A stretch of 64,000 nt of DNA. It comes from an uncultured Methylophaga sp. (GTDB taxonomy: Bacteria > Pseudomonadota > Gammaproteobacteria > Nitrosococcales > Methylophagaceae). Shown here one piece after another: positions 16,813-24,666 of this stretch (its first letter is position 1; each line of letters begins with the position of its first letter). The stretch covers positions 620,001 to 684,000 of the forward strand of contig NZ_CAMYKO010000005.1 in assembly GCF_947259025.1 (NCBI RefSeq), written 5' to 3'. A program made the translations under genes and the position numbers. Under the pieces are notes generated by a model, which was not told the origin of the DNA, searched no databases, and worked only from the letters and a program-made list of their open reading frames with translations.

Positions 16813-18276
16813 TCATTTACTGGCAACAGCGCTTACAGAAGTCGCTTTCTGCCGGGTTTCAAACTGGGTATAGAGCCAGATTGGCAGGTACATACCCAGC
16901 ACGATGAAGCCCACCCAGGTTGAGAACCAACCCACTTCCAGGCTGTTCAGATAAATCACACCGATCAGGCACAGTGGGATATTGAACAGGCCGAACAGCA
17001 TGGCCACATTCTTCCAGCCCACAGGCGCTTTAAACGGTCTGTCGAGGTTGGCAAAGCGGGCATCTTTCTTGGCTTTTACGTAGGCGAACAGGCTGATGCC
17101 GTTAGCACAGGTGTAGCCAATCGCTGACGCCGCCAGAATCGCCGCCGGGGTGCCCATGGAGATCAGTACCAGGTTGAACAGACCGATCACGACCATGGCC
17201 AGTACCGGTGTGCCCTGGTTGTTCACTTTGCTCAAAACGTGAGGCAGGTTGCCTTCAGTCGCCATCGAGTGCATGGCACGGGCAGAACCCAGATAAGCCG
17301 TCTGGATAATCAGGATCATCGCAGCGATCAGCATGATGATAGTCATCACCGAACCGGCTTCACCAAAGGCGGCCTGCGCCACTGGAATCATTGGAGACAG
17401 GGGTTCAGCGAGAACGCCTTCCACGCCCAGCACACCGATAACTGCAGCCTGAACCAGTACAAAAGTCAGCAGACAGATAGCACCGCAGACAAACAGTGCC
17501 TTAGGCACGTCTTTACCTGGTTTTTTGTACTCGGGACCATAGATCGCTGCGGTTTCCCAGGCACAGGCACTCCACTGCGCTATCGCAAACAGCCCGAACA
17601 GGATCAATATATGATGTAAATCCCATGACCAGTCGCTTGGCAGCCAGTTGGAGGTGATATTGCTCAGATCCACTGAGCCGCTGGCGAATGGGGCTGCGGT
17701 CATCACCACCAGTGGAACTATTGATACCGCCGCCAGGATGTAACCCAGCACCGCACCGTCTTTGAGACCGAAGTAGTTGATCACAATCAGGCCGGTGAAA
17801 ATCACCACACCTGACAGCAATGACAATTGATACTCGGTAAAGATCTCACCCAAGCCGGGGAACAGGCCCTGCAGGTAGCTGCCCACCAGTATGGCAAAGA
17901 TAGCTAAGACCGGATTCCAGGCAAACCAGTAACTCCAGGCACTGAAACCACCAATCAACTTACCTTTGTCATACTTTCCCTGGTAGTTGTCACTTGTAAA
18001 TACATGCTGGGCAAACCCGGGCAAACCCGATGCCTTGGGAAAAGTTGTCGCCATTTCCGCATAGGCCAGGTTTTGCATAAAGCCCTGCAGAACGGATAAA
18101 CCCCAGATGATAATGGCTGCCGCCGCGACCCACATCGGGAAGTAACCCAGCGAGGGCAGAATCAATAATGGCACCCCGGACGCGATCGCCAACCCCTGCT
18201 TCCAGTCAATGGAACGCTCAAGGGATTCATGATCATGCGCTGAGCTGCCCGAACTATTCAGGTTGTTATCACTCAT
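16813..18276 (-). CDS. APC-superfamily permease, candidate amine/amino acid importer
   Basis: This 487-residue protein has about 12 membrane segments and shares the pattern of the permease at 11433 (LAIASGVPLLILPSLGYFP; NLAYAEMATTFPKASG; WSYWFAWNPVLAIFAILVG). The ATG at 18276 has GGTGGAG upstream; a GTG two codons earlier would sit against that site. It lies between the ammonium-channel operon and the porin, and its upstream region holds both a TTCA-N5-TGAA dyad (also at the mgd promoter) and a NarL-like dyad (also at dmmD). That makes it the best candidate here for uptake of methylated amines or a related nitrogen compound. This role is inference. Confidence 0.87.
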   Translation of the reverse strand: MSDNNLNSSGSSAHDHESLERSIDWKQGLAIASGVPLLILPSLGYFPMWVAAAAIIIWGLSVLQGFMQNLAYAEMATTFPKASGLPGFAQHVFTSDNYQGKYDKGKLIGGFSAWSYWFAWNPVLAIFAILVGSYLQGLFPGLGEIFTEYQLSLLSGVVIFTGLIVINYFGLKDGAVLGYILAAVSIVPLVVMTAAPFASGSVDLSNITSNWLPSDWSWDLHHILILFGLFAIAQWSACAWETAAIYGPEYKKPGKDVPKALFVCGAICLLTFVLVQAAVIGVLGVEGVLAEPLSPMIPVAQAAFGEAGSVMTIIMLIAAMILIIQTAYLGSARAMHSMATEGNLPHVLSKVNNQGTPVLAMVVIGLFNLVLISMGTPAAILAASAIGYTCANGISLFAYVKAKKDARFANLDRPFKAPVGWKNVAMLFGLFNIPLCLIGVIYLNSLEVGWFSTWVGFIVLGMYLPIWLYTQFETRQKATSVSAVASK

Positions 18277-18329
18277 TGTCACTCTCCACCTTTAAATCCA
18301 GCAGCAACTGCCGGAACTGATTGCTTGAT

Positions 18330-18342
18330 TTCAAGGTCTGAA
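18330..18342. promoter_or_regulatory. TTCA-N5-TGAA dyad, candidate operator for the XRE-cupin regulator
   Basis: TTCA-AGGTC-TGAA sits within a longer GATTTCA/TGAAAATC near-palindrome, 54 bases upstream of the permease start. The same half-sites and spacing occur twice at the mgdA/regulator divergence (31257-31269 and 31329-31341). Confidence 0.5.
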
Positions 18343-18370
18343 AATCATGTACGATCTCCAGCTCAACGAC

Positions 18371-18387
18371 TTCAGATAAAGTCTGAA
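18371..18387. promoter_or_regulatory. TTCAGA-N5-TCTGAA inverted repeat upstream of the permease
   Basis: A perfect 6-bp inverted repeat with a 5-base centre, 95 bases upstream of the permease start. It shares the outer TTCA/TGAA with the dyad at 18330 but has two more bases between and inside each arm, so it may be a second operator or a site for another regulator. Confidence 0.4.
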
Positions 18388-18434
18388 TTCGAACTTAGTC
18401 CTTTGTGACAGCGTTGGTAATTCTCTTGAGTGAG

Positions 18435-18450
18435 TACTCCAAAGGGGGTA
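18435..18450. promoter_or_regulatory. NarL-like 7-2-7 dyad upstream of the permease
   Basis: TACTCCA-AA-GGGGGTA, both halves 6 of 7 to TACYYMT, with the same ATTCTCTTGA preceding sequence as the dmmD site at 11384. It is 159 bases from the permease start. Confidence 0.55.
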
Positions 18451-18513
18451 AATGCGCTGTTCTGTGTGAGTGGCAAGTATTTCCCTGCCCGAGACAGAAA
18501 AATGCAACAGACA

Positions 18514-18546
18514 TAAAAAAAGCCCGGCCAGTGGCCGGGCTTTTTA
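18514..18546. terminator. Strong terminator after the amtB operon
   Basis: AAAAAGCCCGGCCA/TGGCCGGGCTTTTT forms a near-perfect stem with T runs in both directions. On the minus strand it follows the 80-residue gene by 26 bases and ends in seven T. Confidence 0.93.
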
Positions 18547-18572
18547 GTGCGATCATACCGCGTTGATTGAAA

Positions 18573-18815
18573 TCAGGTCTTATCTGTCACTAACACCGGC
18601 GTTACCCGCTGGCTTTCCATGACTTTCTTGACCCCTGCCGTCTGATGGGCAGCCGCAGCCTCGGCCAGTTCGCGGTTTTCATCCTGGATCTGTTTTATAT
18701 GCCACCAGATCCAGAAAGCGACACCCGCAACGGTCAGTAATACCTCACTGCCGACAAAGGGATAGATCGCGGTAATCGCGTCCGGGTTGGACCATGAACT
18801 AATACCTGTAGACAT
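18573..18815 (-). CDS. Small single-pass membrane protein downstream of the ammonium channel
   Basis: This 80-residue protein has one hydrophobic segment (about 23-39, VGSEVLLTVAGVAFWIWW) followed by a charged, probably helical tail (KQIQDENRELAEAAAAH). No family is recognised. It begins 17 bases after amtB with GAGGAGAG upstream of its ATG and shares the terminator at 18514, so it is clearly co-transcribed. A role as an accessory or modulating subunit of the Amt channel is suggested by position only; no glnK lies here. Confidence 0.72.
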   Translation of the reverse strand: MSTGISSWSNPDAITAIYPFVGSEVLLTVAGVAFWIWWHIKQIQDENRELAEAAAAHQTAGVKKVMESQRVTPVLVTDKT

Positions 18816-18832
18816 AGCATTCTCTCCTCAGA

Positions 18833-20248
18833 TTATTTATCGACATACTGTCTTTCAACAGCTTCAAACTCGGACTCGGCACGCGCGAAATAGGGATACA
18901 TATCGACACCGCGATAAGTGTCCGCGCCCACCAGTTCGACTTCACGTGGCTCACGCAGGATACCGAAAGCCTGGAACAGTTTTGCCAGCAGGTAGGTCGG
19001 CAAAAAGCCCAGCAAACCAAACATGATGAAAGCACCGATCAGGTTGCCCAGCGGGTTAATCGCCGGATAGCCATCTTCGGTCACACCAAACCAGCCCAGG
19101 CTGTCGACCCACCAGCCACTCAGATCGATAGGTGCGGCTGCCGGGTAGCCCCACAACATGAAGCCTGCCACGATCACGCCGAAAGTACCGGCATAACCAT
19201 GTACGGCGACGGCACCGACAGGATCGTCGAGTTTGAAACGGCGTTCGACCCAGAAATGCATTTTGTAGGCAATAACAGCTGCGACGGCACCAATAAACAG
19301 TGCCTGCATCGGGTGATAGAGATCATTACCGGCTGAGGCGGCAATAATACCGGCCAGACCCAGTGAAATAGTCCAGTACGGATCGCCCTTGCTCACCATG
19401 TAACCGGCCATCAGACCACCAGTGAGGGACATGATGAAGTTAAAGGTAATCGCCGACAGCGTGGTTGGCATCAGGTAAATATTGGTGGTCCCCATGCGCA
19501 CGGCACCCTCAGTGCCGATATCGATAATCGGGATATTGCAGGCCGCGTAGAAGCCCCAGAAACCGGCGTAAATGATCAGCAGGCCAAAACAGGACAACCA
19601 GGGACTGTGACCGACGATATCCCGTACTTCGCCATTAGGACCGAATTTACCGATGCGCGGGCCCAGTACCATCGCCAGTGCCAGACAGGCACCACCGGCC
19701 ACACCGTGAATCACGCCCGAGGCATAAGCATCGTGGTAGCCCATTAACTGCACCATCCAGCCCTCGGCATGCCAGCCCCAGGAAGCATCGATCACCCAGG
19801 TCACCGACCCTACCAGCACCGCAATCACCAAAAAGGCACCTGTACGCACCCTTTCAATCGCCACACCGGAGACAATGGCTGCTGCCGTCCAGGAAAACAG
19901 CAAAAACGCCGCCCAGAACACGCCACTGATATTGTCAGCCAGATTCGGCCCCATGGCATCTGCCCAGGGCAGCGCCGCAGCAGCGAAATCGTTACTGATG
20001 ATAGGCCCGAAGATACCGGGACCGGCATTAAAGGCCCAGTACATCCACCATGAGAACAAGTACCAGGTTATGGTGACTACAGCGAGTGTCATCACGTGCC
20101 TCGATATCGTCTGGTTTATATTCTTACGACGGGTCGCACCGACCTCATAAGCGCATAAACCAACATGTATCAGGAACATCATCACCACCGTTACCCAGTA
20201 GTAAAACTCGGTAAAAATCGTGGTCAAACCACCTAATTCTGTACCCAT
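18833..20248 (-). CDS. amtB: Ammonium transporter (Amt family)
   Basis: This 471-residue protein has about 11 membrane helices and both pore histidines, in SGVIHGVAGG and AVAVHGYAGTFG. It moves ammonium, and Amt channels commonly also carry methylammonium, which suits the NMG genes nearby. The start at 20248 has GAGGAG at good spacing; 14 more in-frame codons upstream have no such support. No typical cleavable signal is seen. A usual glnK partner is absent, replaced by the 80-residue membrane protein. Upstream lies the dyad at 20361. Confidence 0.93.
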   Translation of the reverse strand: MGTELGGLTTIFTEFYYWVTVVMMFLIHVGLCAYEVGATRRKNINQTISRHVMTLAVVTITWYLFSWWMYWAFNAGPGIFGPIISNDFAAAALPWADAMGPNLADNISGVFWAAFLLFSWTAAAIVSGVAIERVRTGAFLVIAVLVGSVTWVIDASWGWHAEGWMVQLMGYHDAYASGVIHGVAGGACLALAMVLGPRIGKFGPNGEVRDIVGHSPWLSCFGLLIIYAGFWGFYAACNIPIIDIGTEGAVRMGTTNIYLMPTTLSAITFNFIMSLTGGLMAGYMVSKGDPYWTISLGLAGIIAASAGNDLYHPMQALFIGAVAAVIAYKMHFWVERRFKLDDPVGAVAVHGYAGTFGVIVAGFMLWGYPAAAPIDLSGWWVDSLGWFGVTEDGYPAINPLGNLIGAFIMFGLLGFLPTYLLAKLFQAFGILREPREVELVGADTYRGVDMYPYFARAESEFEAVERQYVDK

Positions 20249-20360
20249 AAAATTTCTCCTCTTGTCCCATCGCCAGTTGTTTTTTTGCACATCGACGATG
20301 GTTATCTTGTTGTTGAATTTAAATCCGCCTTAACCCGCTCAAAGCGAATCAGTGACGGAC

Positions 20361-20380
20361 CGGACACGGCCACGTGTCCG
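20361..20380. promoter_or_regulatory. Perfect inverted repeat upstream of amtB
   Basis: CGGACACG-GCCA-CGTGTCCG forms an 8-bp dyad about 115 bases before amtB. Reading toward amtB the T run precedes rather than follows it, so it is not a normal terminator; an operator or mRNA hairpin is more likely. Confidence 0.4.
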
Positions 20381-20472
20381 TGTTAAAAAAGTATTGATAG
20401 ATTCACTGCTCCTCCTCTTTTCAAGGCGATCTGTTCGGTGGATCAAATCAGGGTTAACTCATTGCTGAGCGC

Positions 20473-20901
20473 TTAACGCACCACTGTCACCGGACAATGG
20501 GCACTTTGGATAATCTGGCTGGCGATCGACCCCAGCATGGTTCTGCTGTCATCGTTGCCAGCCGCCGCCCCTGTCACCAGCAGATCGTGGGCATTACGCC
20601 TTGCATAGCCGAGAATCGCCTGGGAAATGTTGTCTCCGGGTACGGTGGTACAGAACACCGGGTGCAGTTCACGCTGGTGGGCACGCATCATTGCCTCCTG
20701 CAGCTCAAGCTGGAGGGTCTGTTCAGCCTTTTTCAGCACACTGGAATCCCAGAAGTAGGTATGGCAGATCTCATCCGGGCCCGGCCTGACAACGTGAATA
20801 AATGTCAGCTCGGATTGGAGCTGACGAGCCAGGTCAATGGCGTAATCCACTGCTTTTTTTGCCAGGGGTGAGTCATCGATGGCACATAAGATTCGTTTCA
20901 T
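20473..20901 (-). CDS. Universal stress protein UspA family
   Basis: This 142-residue single-domain Usp begins ILCAIDDSPLAKKAVDYA and ends with the ATP-binding pattern VTGAAAGNDDSRTMLGSIASQIIQSAHCPVTVVR (G-2x-G-9x-G-S/T like). Such proteins are cytoplasmic and help survival under stress or starvation. The ATG at 20901 is preceded by GGAGGTGG. It lies upstream of amtB in the same direction, separated by about 225 bases. Confidence 0.92.
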   Translation of the reverse strand: MKRILCAIDDSPLAKKAVDYAIDLARQLQSELTFIHVVRPGPDEICHTYFWDSSVLKKAEQTLQLELQEAMMRAHQRELHPVFCTTVPGDNISQAILGYARRNAHDLLVTGAAAGNDDSRTMLGSIASQIIQSAHCPVTVVR

Positions 20902-21125
20902 CTGCGCCACCTCCGGATTAATAAATCCTGGTATGGCCAGCTCAGGGGCGCAGAAATGACATCAAAAGAATCAGACAGGGCGGCTATCCACAGCACGGAT
21001 AGCCTGTTCAGCCGATGACGCATTGAAGCGATAATGGCAAGCCGGTGCTGAACAGCCTTTACCGGGCATAGCTGGTGACCACTCCAGGCCTTATCACCAG
21101 GGATCTCGGGTGTCGACAGGATCAT
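20898..21125 (-). CDS. Possible small hypothetical protein coupled to the Usp gene
   Basis: This 75-codon frame starts with ATG after GAGGAAG and ends in a TGA that overlaps the Usp ATG (ATGA), both signs of a translated and coupled gene. The product is basic at the end (RRWRR) and has no recognised domain, and its residue composition is not clearly protein-like. It may be only a leader peptide for Usp. Confidence 0.35.
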   Translation of the reverse strand: MILSTPEIPGDKAWSGHQLCPVKAVQHRLAIIASMRHRLNRLSVLWIAALSDSFDVISAPLSWPYQDLLIRRWRR

Positions 21126-21219
21126 GGCACTTCCTCATTAGTTGACTCGTTAACCGCTGTCAGGCGCCAGTTTGTTGTTGGGGATGGATTATTCGGGGCC
21201 GGACAGTAAGACAGGGATC

Positions 21220-21256
21220 GCTATCGCGTCCTCAGGGAGAGGGCGTTTTCGATAGC
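21220..21256 (-). other. Hairpin in the region between the 47-residue gene and the Usp gene
   Basis: GCTATCG and CGATAGC pair across a 23-base interior in which CCTC/GAGG can also pair. It lies in the 165-base stretch 21126-21290 where no gene is seen. There is no T run, so it is not a terminator; it may stabilise or divide the mRNA. Confidence 0.35.
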
Positions 21257-21290
21257 AAGCTCCGCCAGCAGGGGGCGGTGGTCAGGCCAC

Positions 21291-21434
21291 TTAGGGAAAC
21301 GGCTCGTCGGCCAGGTTTGAGATACCAGTGAGGACAACACCACGGTTTTGCCAGATCTGAAACAGCTTCGGGCAAACCGTCGATAAGTCCTTCAGTTTGG
21401 GGGTGTGGGTGATATTTTTATAATTAGATGACAT
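21291..21434 (-). CDS. Small hypothetical protein, 47 residues, downstream of mgsC
   Basis: The frame MSSNYKNITHTPKLKDLSTV and onward to ADEPFP has an ATG at 21434 preceded by a strong GAGAGAGGAAT ribosome site. It has one Cys, no signal peptide and no membrane segment. No family is recognised. It follows the NMG operon in the same direction, past the hairpin at 21502. The ribosome site is the main support. Confidence 0.5.
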   Translation of the reverse strand: MSSNYKNITHTPKLKDLSTVCPKLFQIWQNRGVVLTGISNLADEPFP

Positions 21435-21501
21435 GGTTATTCCTCTCTCTCGGGCTTAATGGGGCTACACGGGTTTCTCCTGAGAAAATAAAATGAAAAA
21501 G

Positions 21502-21588
21502 ATAAGGGCTGATACCACGCTGAATAAGGCACTTGATGACGGGGTAAGAATCTTCAAGTTGCTTAATCGTTGCAGTACCAGCCCTTAT
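21502..21588 (-). terminator. Long hairpin downstream of mgsC, probable terminator
   Basis: ATAAGGGCT at 21502 pairs with AGCCCTTAT ending 21588, enclosing a 69-base interior. On the minus strand it follows the mgsC stop by 22 bases and is followed by CTTTTTCATTTTATTTTC. The loop is long for a simple terminator. Confidence 0.5.
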
Positions 21589-21610
21589 TTCGATCGCTCG
21601 TTAAAGCTGT

Positions 21611-22942
21611 TTAAAAATTATGCTGACCCGGAACCCAGCTGGTACCGGCCAGCGGTACGCGGGCCATGGCAGCAGATTCCACTGTCAGGGCCACCAGATC
21701 TTCCGGTTCCAGGTTGCGCAGGTCGTTCTTGCCACAGGCACGGGCCAGGGTTTGCGCTTCCAGCGTCAGCACCCGCAGATAGTTGGCCAGACGACGGCCC
21801 CCTTCCACCGGATCAAAACGTTTCATCAGCTCCGGATCCTGGGTTGAAATACCGGCAGGGTCACGACCCTCATGCCAGTCATCATAGGAACCGGCGGTAG
21901 AGCCCAGCTTCTGATACTCTTCTTCCCATTTCGGGTCGTTATCACCGAGGGCAATCATCGCCGCGGTACCGATAGCCACAGCATCTGCGCCCAGCGCCAT
22001 GCACTTGGCGACATCGGCACCGTTACGGATACCACCGGAAACAATCAGCTGAACCTTGCGGTGCATGCCCATTTCCTGCAGCGCCTGAACCGCTTGTGGG
22101 ATCGCTGCCATGGTGGGAATACCCACGTGTTCGATAAACACATCCTGGGTGGCCGCGGTACCGCCCTGCATGCCGTCAACAACAATCACGTCGGCACCGG
22201 CTTTGACCGCCAGTTTCACATCGTAGTAAGTGCGGGTCGCGCCGACTTTGATGTAGATAGGCACCTGCCAGTCAGTGATTTCACGCAGTTCACGCAGTTT
22301 CACTTCCAGATCGTCAGGACCGGTCCAGTCCGGATGACGACAGGCAGAGCGTTGGTCAACGCCTTTAGGCAGTGTCCGCATTTTGGCAACACGGTCAGTG
22401 ATTTTCTGACCCAGCAGCATACCGCCGCCGCCCGGTTTGGCGCCCTGCCCCAGTACCACTTCGATGGCATCGGCTTTACGCAAATCATCAGGGTTCATGC
22501 CGTAGCGTGAAGGCAGGTATTGATAGACCAGCTTGGTCGACTGTCCGCGTTCTTCCTCGGTCATACCGCCGTCACCCGTGGTGGTGGAGGTTCCGACTGC
22601 CGAGGCGCCACGGCCCAGGGCTTCTTTGGCATAGGCAGACAAAGCGCCGAAACTCATACCAGCGATAGTGATCGGGATATCCAGCTCGATCGGTTTTTTG
22701 GCAAAACGATCACCCAGGGTGACCGAGGTATTGCATTTTTCACGGTAGCCTTCCAGCGGGTAACGAGACACACTCGCGCCCAGAAACAGCAGGTCGTCAA
22801 AATGCGGCAGTTTGCGTTTGGCACCGGCGCCGCGGATATCGTAAATACCGGTGTCAGCGGCACGACGGATTTCCGACATGGTCGAGCGGTCAAATGTCGC
22901 TGACTCGCGCGGTACAGTCATGTATTTTCTCTTTTCACTCAT
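21611..22942 (-). CDS. mgsC: N-methylglutamate synthase subunit C (glutamate synthase domain 2-like)
   Basis: This 443-residue protein matches the FMN-binding synthase domain of glutamate synthase: ITIAGMSFGALSAYAKEALG, TSTTTGDGGM, GQGAKPGGGGML, IYIKVGATRTYYDVKLAVKAGADVIVVDGMQGGTAA and SGGIRNGADVAKCMALGADAV. With MgsA and MgsB it forms N-methylglutamate from gamma-glutamylmethylamide or methylamine plus glutamate in the NMG pathway. GAGGAAAT precedes the ATG. It is last of eight co-directional genes. Confidence 0.95.
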   Translation of the reverse strand: MSEKRKYMTVPRESATFDRSTMSEIRRAADTGIYDIRGAGAKRKLPHFDDLLFLGASVSRYPLEGYREKCNTSVTLGDRFAKKPIELDIPITIAGMSFGALSAYAKEALGRGASAVGTSTTTGDGGMTEEERGQSTKLVYQYLPSRYGMNPDDLRKADAIEVVLGQGAKPGGGGMLLGQKITDRVAKMRTLPKGVDQRSACRHPDWTGPDDLEVKLRELREITDWQVPIYIKVGATRTYYDVKLAVKAGADVIVVDGMQGGTAATQDVFIEHVGIPTMAAIPQAVQALQEMGMHRKVQLIVSGGIRNGADVAKCMALGADAVAIGTAAMIALGDNDPKWEEEYQKLGSTAGSYDDWHEGRDPAGISTQDPELMKRFDPVEGGRRLANYLRVLTLEAQTLARACGKNDLRNLEPEDLVALTVESAAMARVPLAGTSWVPGQHNF

Positions 22943-22967
22943 TTCTATTTCCTCGGAAAATCAGCGT

Positions 22968-23705
22968 TTAATAAGCACCAGCGTTATCAACTTTGAAGTT
23001 GTAAAGCTGTCTGGCAGAGCCGTAACGTTTGAAGTCTCTCGGATCCTGGTCGTCCATACCGGCGCGTTCAAACAGTTCGGTCAGCTCTTCGATGTGTTCC
23101 GGACGCATTTCTTTTTCGATGCAGTCCGCACCCAGTGATTTCACCGAGCCTTTAACGTAGATATGCACTTCATACAGCGAGTCGCCCAAAGCTTCACCGG
23201 CATCGCCACACACCACCAGGGTGCCGGCCTGTGCCATAAAACAGCTCATATGGCCGACATTGCCTCTGACGACGATGTCAGCGCCCTTCATTGAAATACC
23301 GCAACGTGAGCCAGCATCGCCTTCGATGACCAGCAGGCCACCATGTGCCGTGGCACCGGCCGCTGAAGAGGCACTGCCCTTGATGCGAACGACACCGGAC
23401 ATCATGTTTTCCGCCACGCCCTGACCGGTGTTACCGTGAACGGTGACTTCCGCTTCTTTGTTCATACCGGCACAGTAGTAACCGGCATGACCACGGATAT
23501 CGACCTTGAGCTTGGCATCAAGGCCCACTGCCAGGTTGTGCTGGCCTTTCGGGTTCAGCACTTCCCACTGGGTAATAGCCATCTGGTCGTGTTGATCGTG
23601 CAGGGCCTGGTTGAGGCTGCGCACCGAGCTTTTAGCCAGATCCACTGTTCCCACGCCGGCAACAGTCTCAACGGCTGTGTTTTCTGCTAAGTTGTTCGTA
23701 GTCAT
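22968..23705 (-). CDS. mgsB: N-methylglutamate synthase subunit B (GXGXG beta-helix domain)
   Basis: This 245-residue protein resembles the GXGXG beta-helix domain of glutamate synthase (glutamate synthase domain 3), with repeats such as GHAGYYCAGMNKEAEVTVHG, GNTGQGVAENMMSG and GDAGSRCGISMKGADIVV. In the whole enzyme this domain supports the synthase active site. AGGAGAACACA precedes its ATG and 25 bases separate it from mgsC. Confidence 0.94.
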   Translation of the reverse strand: MTTNNLAENTAVETVAGVGTVDLAKSSVRSLNQALHDQHDQMAITQWEVLNPKGQHNLAVGLDAKLKVDIRGHAGYYCAGMNKEAEVTVHGNTGQGVAENMMSGVVRIKGSASSAAGATAHGGLLVIEGDAGSRCGISMKGADIVVRGNVGHMSCFMAQAGTLVVCGDAGEALGDSLYEVHIYVKGSVKSLGADCIEKEMRPEHIEELTELFERAGMDDQDPRDFKRYGSARQLYNFKVDNAGAY

Positions 23706-23727
23706 TGTGTTCTCCTAATACACCGTT

Positions 23728-24630
23728 TTAGTTACTGTTACGTTCCCAGACGTAGATCTTGGAAGGTTCAGGTTCCCAAACTTTGGCGTCTTCAATACCC
23801 GGCAGGGTGGTCAGAGCCTGATATTCCGAAGCCATGGCGACATAGTCGTCAGTTTCGGCAATCACGGCCGGTTTACAGGCGATCGGATCACGCACTACCG
23901 CGAAGCCGTCTTTGGTACCGATAGTGAAGGTGTAAAAACCGTCCAGCTTCTCCAGCGCATGTTCCAGGGCTTCATTGAGTGAATCGCCCTGCTGCAGGCG
24001 GTAGGTCAGAAAACCGGCTGCCACTTCCGAATCGTTCTGGGTATCGAACTCAATACCTTCATGTTGCAATTCCTGACGCAGACGGTTGTGGTTGGACAGT
24101 GAACCGTTATGGACCAGACACAAATCCAGACCGGTTGAGAACGGATGGCTGCCTGCCATGGTGACAGCAGACTCTGTCGCCATACGGGTATGGCCGATGA
24201 TGTGACTGCCTTTCATTTCACCCAGCTTGAACATCTCGACGATGCGTTCCGGCAGACCGACTTCCTTGAGGATTTCGATCGACTTGCCTGAGCTCATGAT
24301 CAGCACGTCTTCATGGTTCTGTTCCAGAAAGTCTTCAACGGTTTCGGCATCGGTTGCGACTTTGAATACCGCGACTTTGCTGTTCTGGAACCAGTCCACT
24401 TGCGTACCAAGATTAGACTCGATGTCTTTAGCCAGCGCAGCCCAGTCATAGTTTTCATCTTCATGACGCAGGGTCAGCTTGTTGCCGTCCTCAACCGCGT
24501 CACCGTAAACGGCAAAACCGGCACTGTCGGGACCCCGTTCGGTCATTGCGATCAGCATGGGCGAAAACAGTTTGCCCAACTGGTTCTCGTACTTGTCGTT
24601 CTTTAAATAAAGGCCAACGATTCCACACAT
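23728..24630 (-). CDS. mgsA: N-methylglutamate synthase subunit A (class II amidotransferase domain)
   Basis: This 300-residue protein begins MCGIVGLYL with the nucleophile Cys2 of class II glutamine amidotransferases. Other signatures are ERGPDSAGFAVYG, GHTRMATESAVTMAGSHPF and DLCLVHNGSLSNHNRLR. It supplies the amide-cleaving step in N-methylglutamate synthase. AGGAGAAAT precedes the start. It lies between gmaS (36 bases upstream) and mgsB. Confidence 0.95.
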   Translation of the reverse strand: MCGIVGLYLKNDKYENQLGKLFSPMLIAMTERGPDSAGFAVYGDAVEDGNKLTLRHEDENYDWAALAKDIESNLGTQVDWFQNSKVAVFKVATDAETVEDFLEQNHEDVLIMSSGKSIEILKEVGLPERIVEMFKLGEMKGSHIIGHTRMATESAVTMAGSHPFSTGLDLCLVHNGSLSNHNRLRQELQHEGIEFDTQNDSEVAAGFLTYRLQQGDSLNEALEHALEKLDGFYTFTIGTKDGFAVVRDPIACKPAVIAETDDYVAMASEYQALTTLPGIEDAKVWEPEPSKIYVWERNSN

Positions 24631-24666
24631 AAGATTTCTCCTAAAAAACGCCTAACAGGCGGAGTA

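Noticed and set aside
20361-20380. Terminator between the Usp gene and amtB
   Set aside because: The T run precedes the hairpin in the direction of transcription, so it does not fit a Rho-independent terminator.
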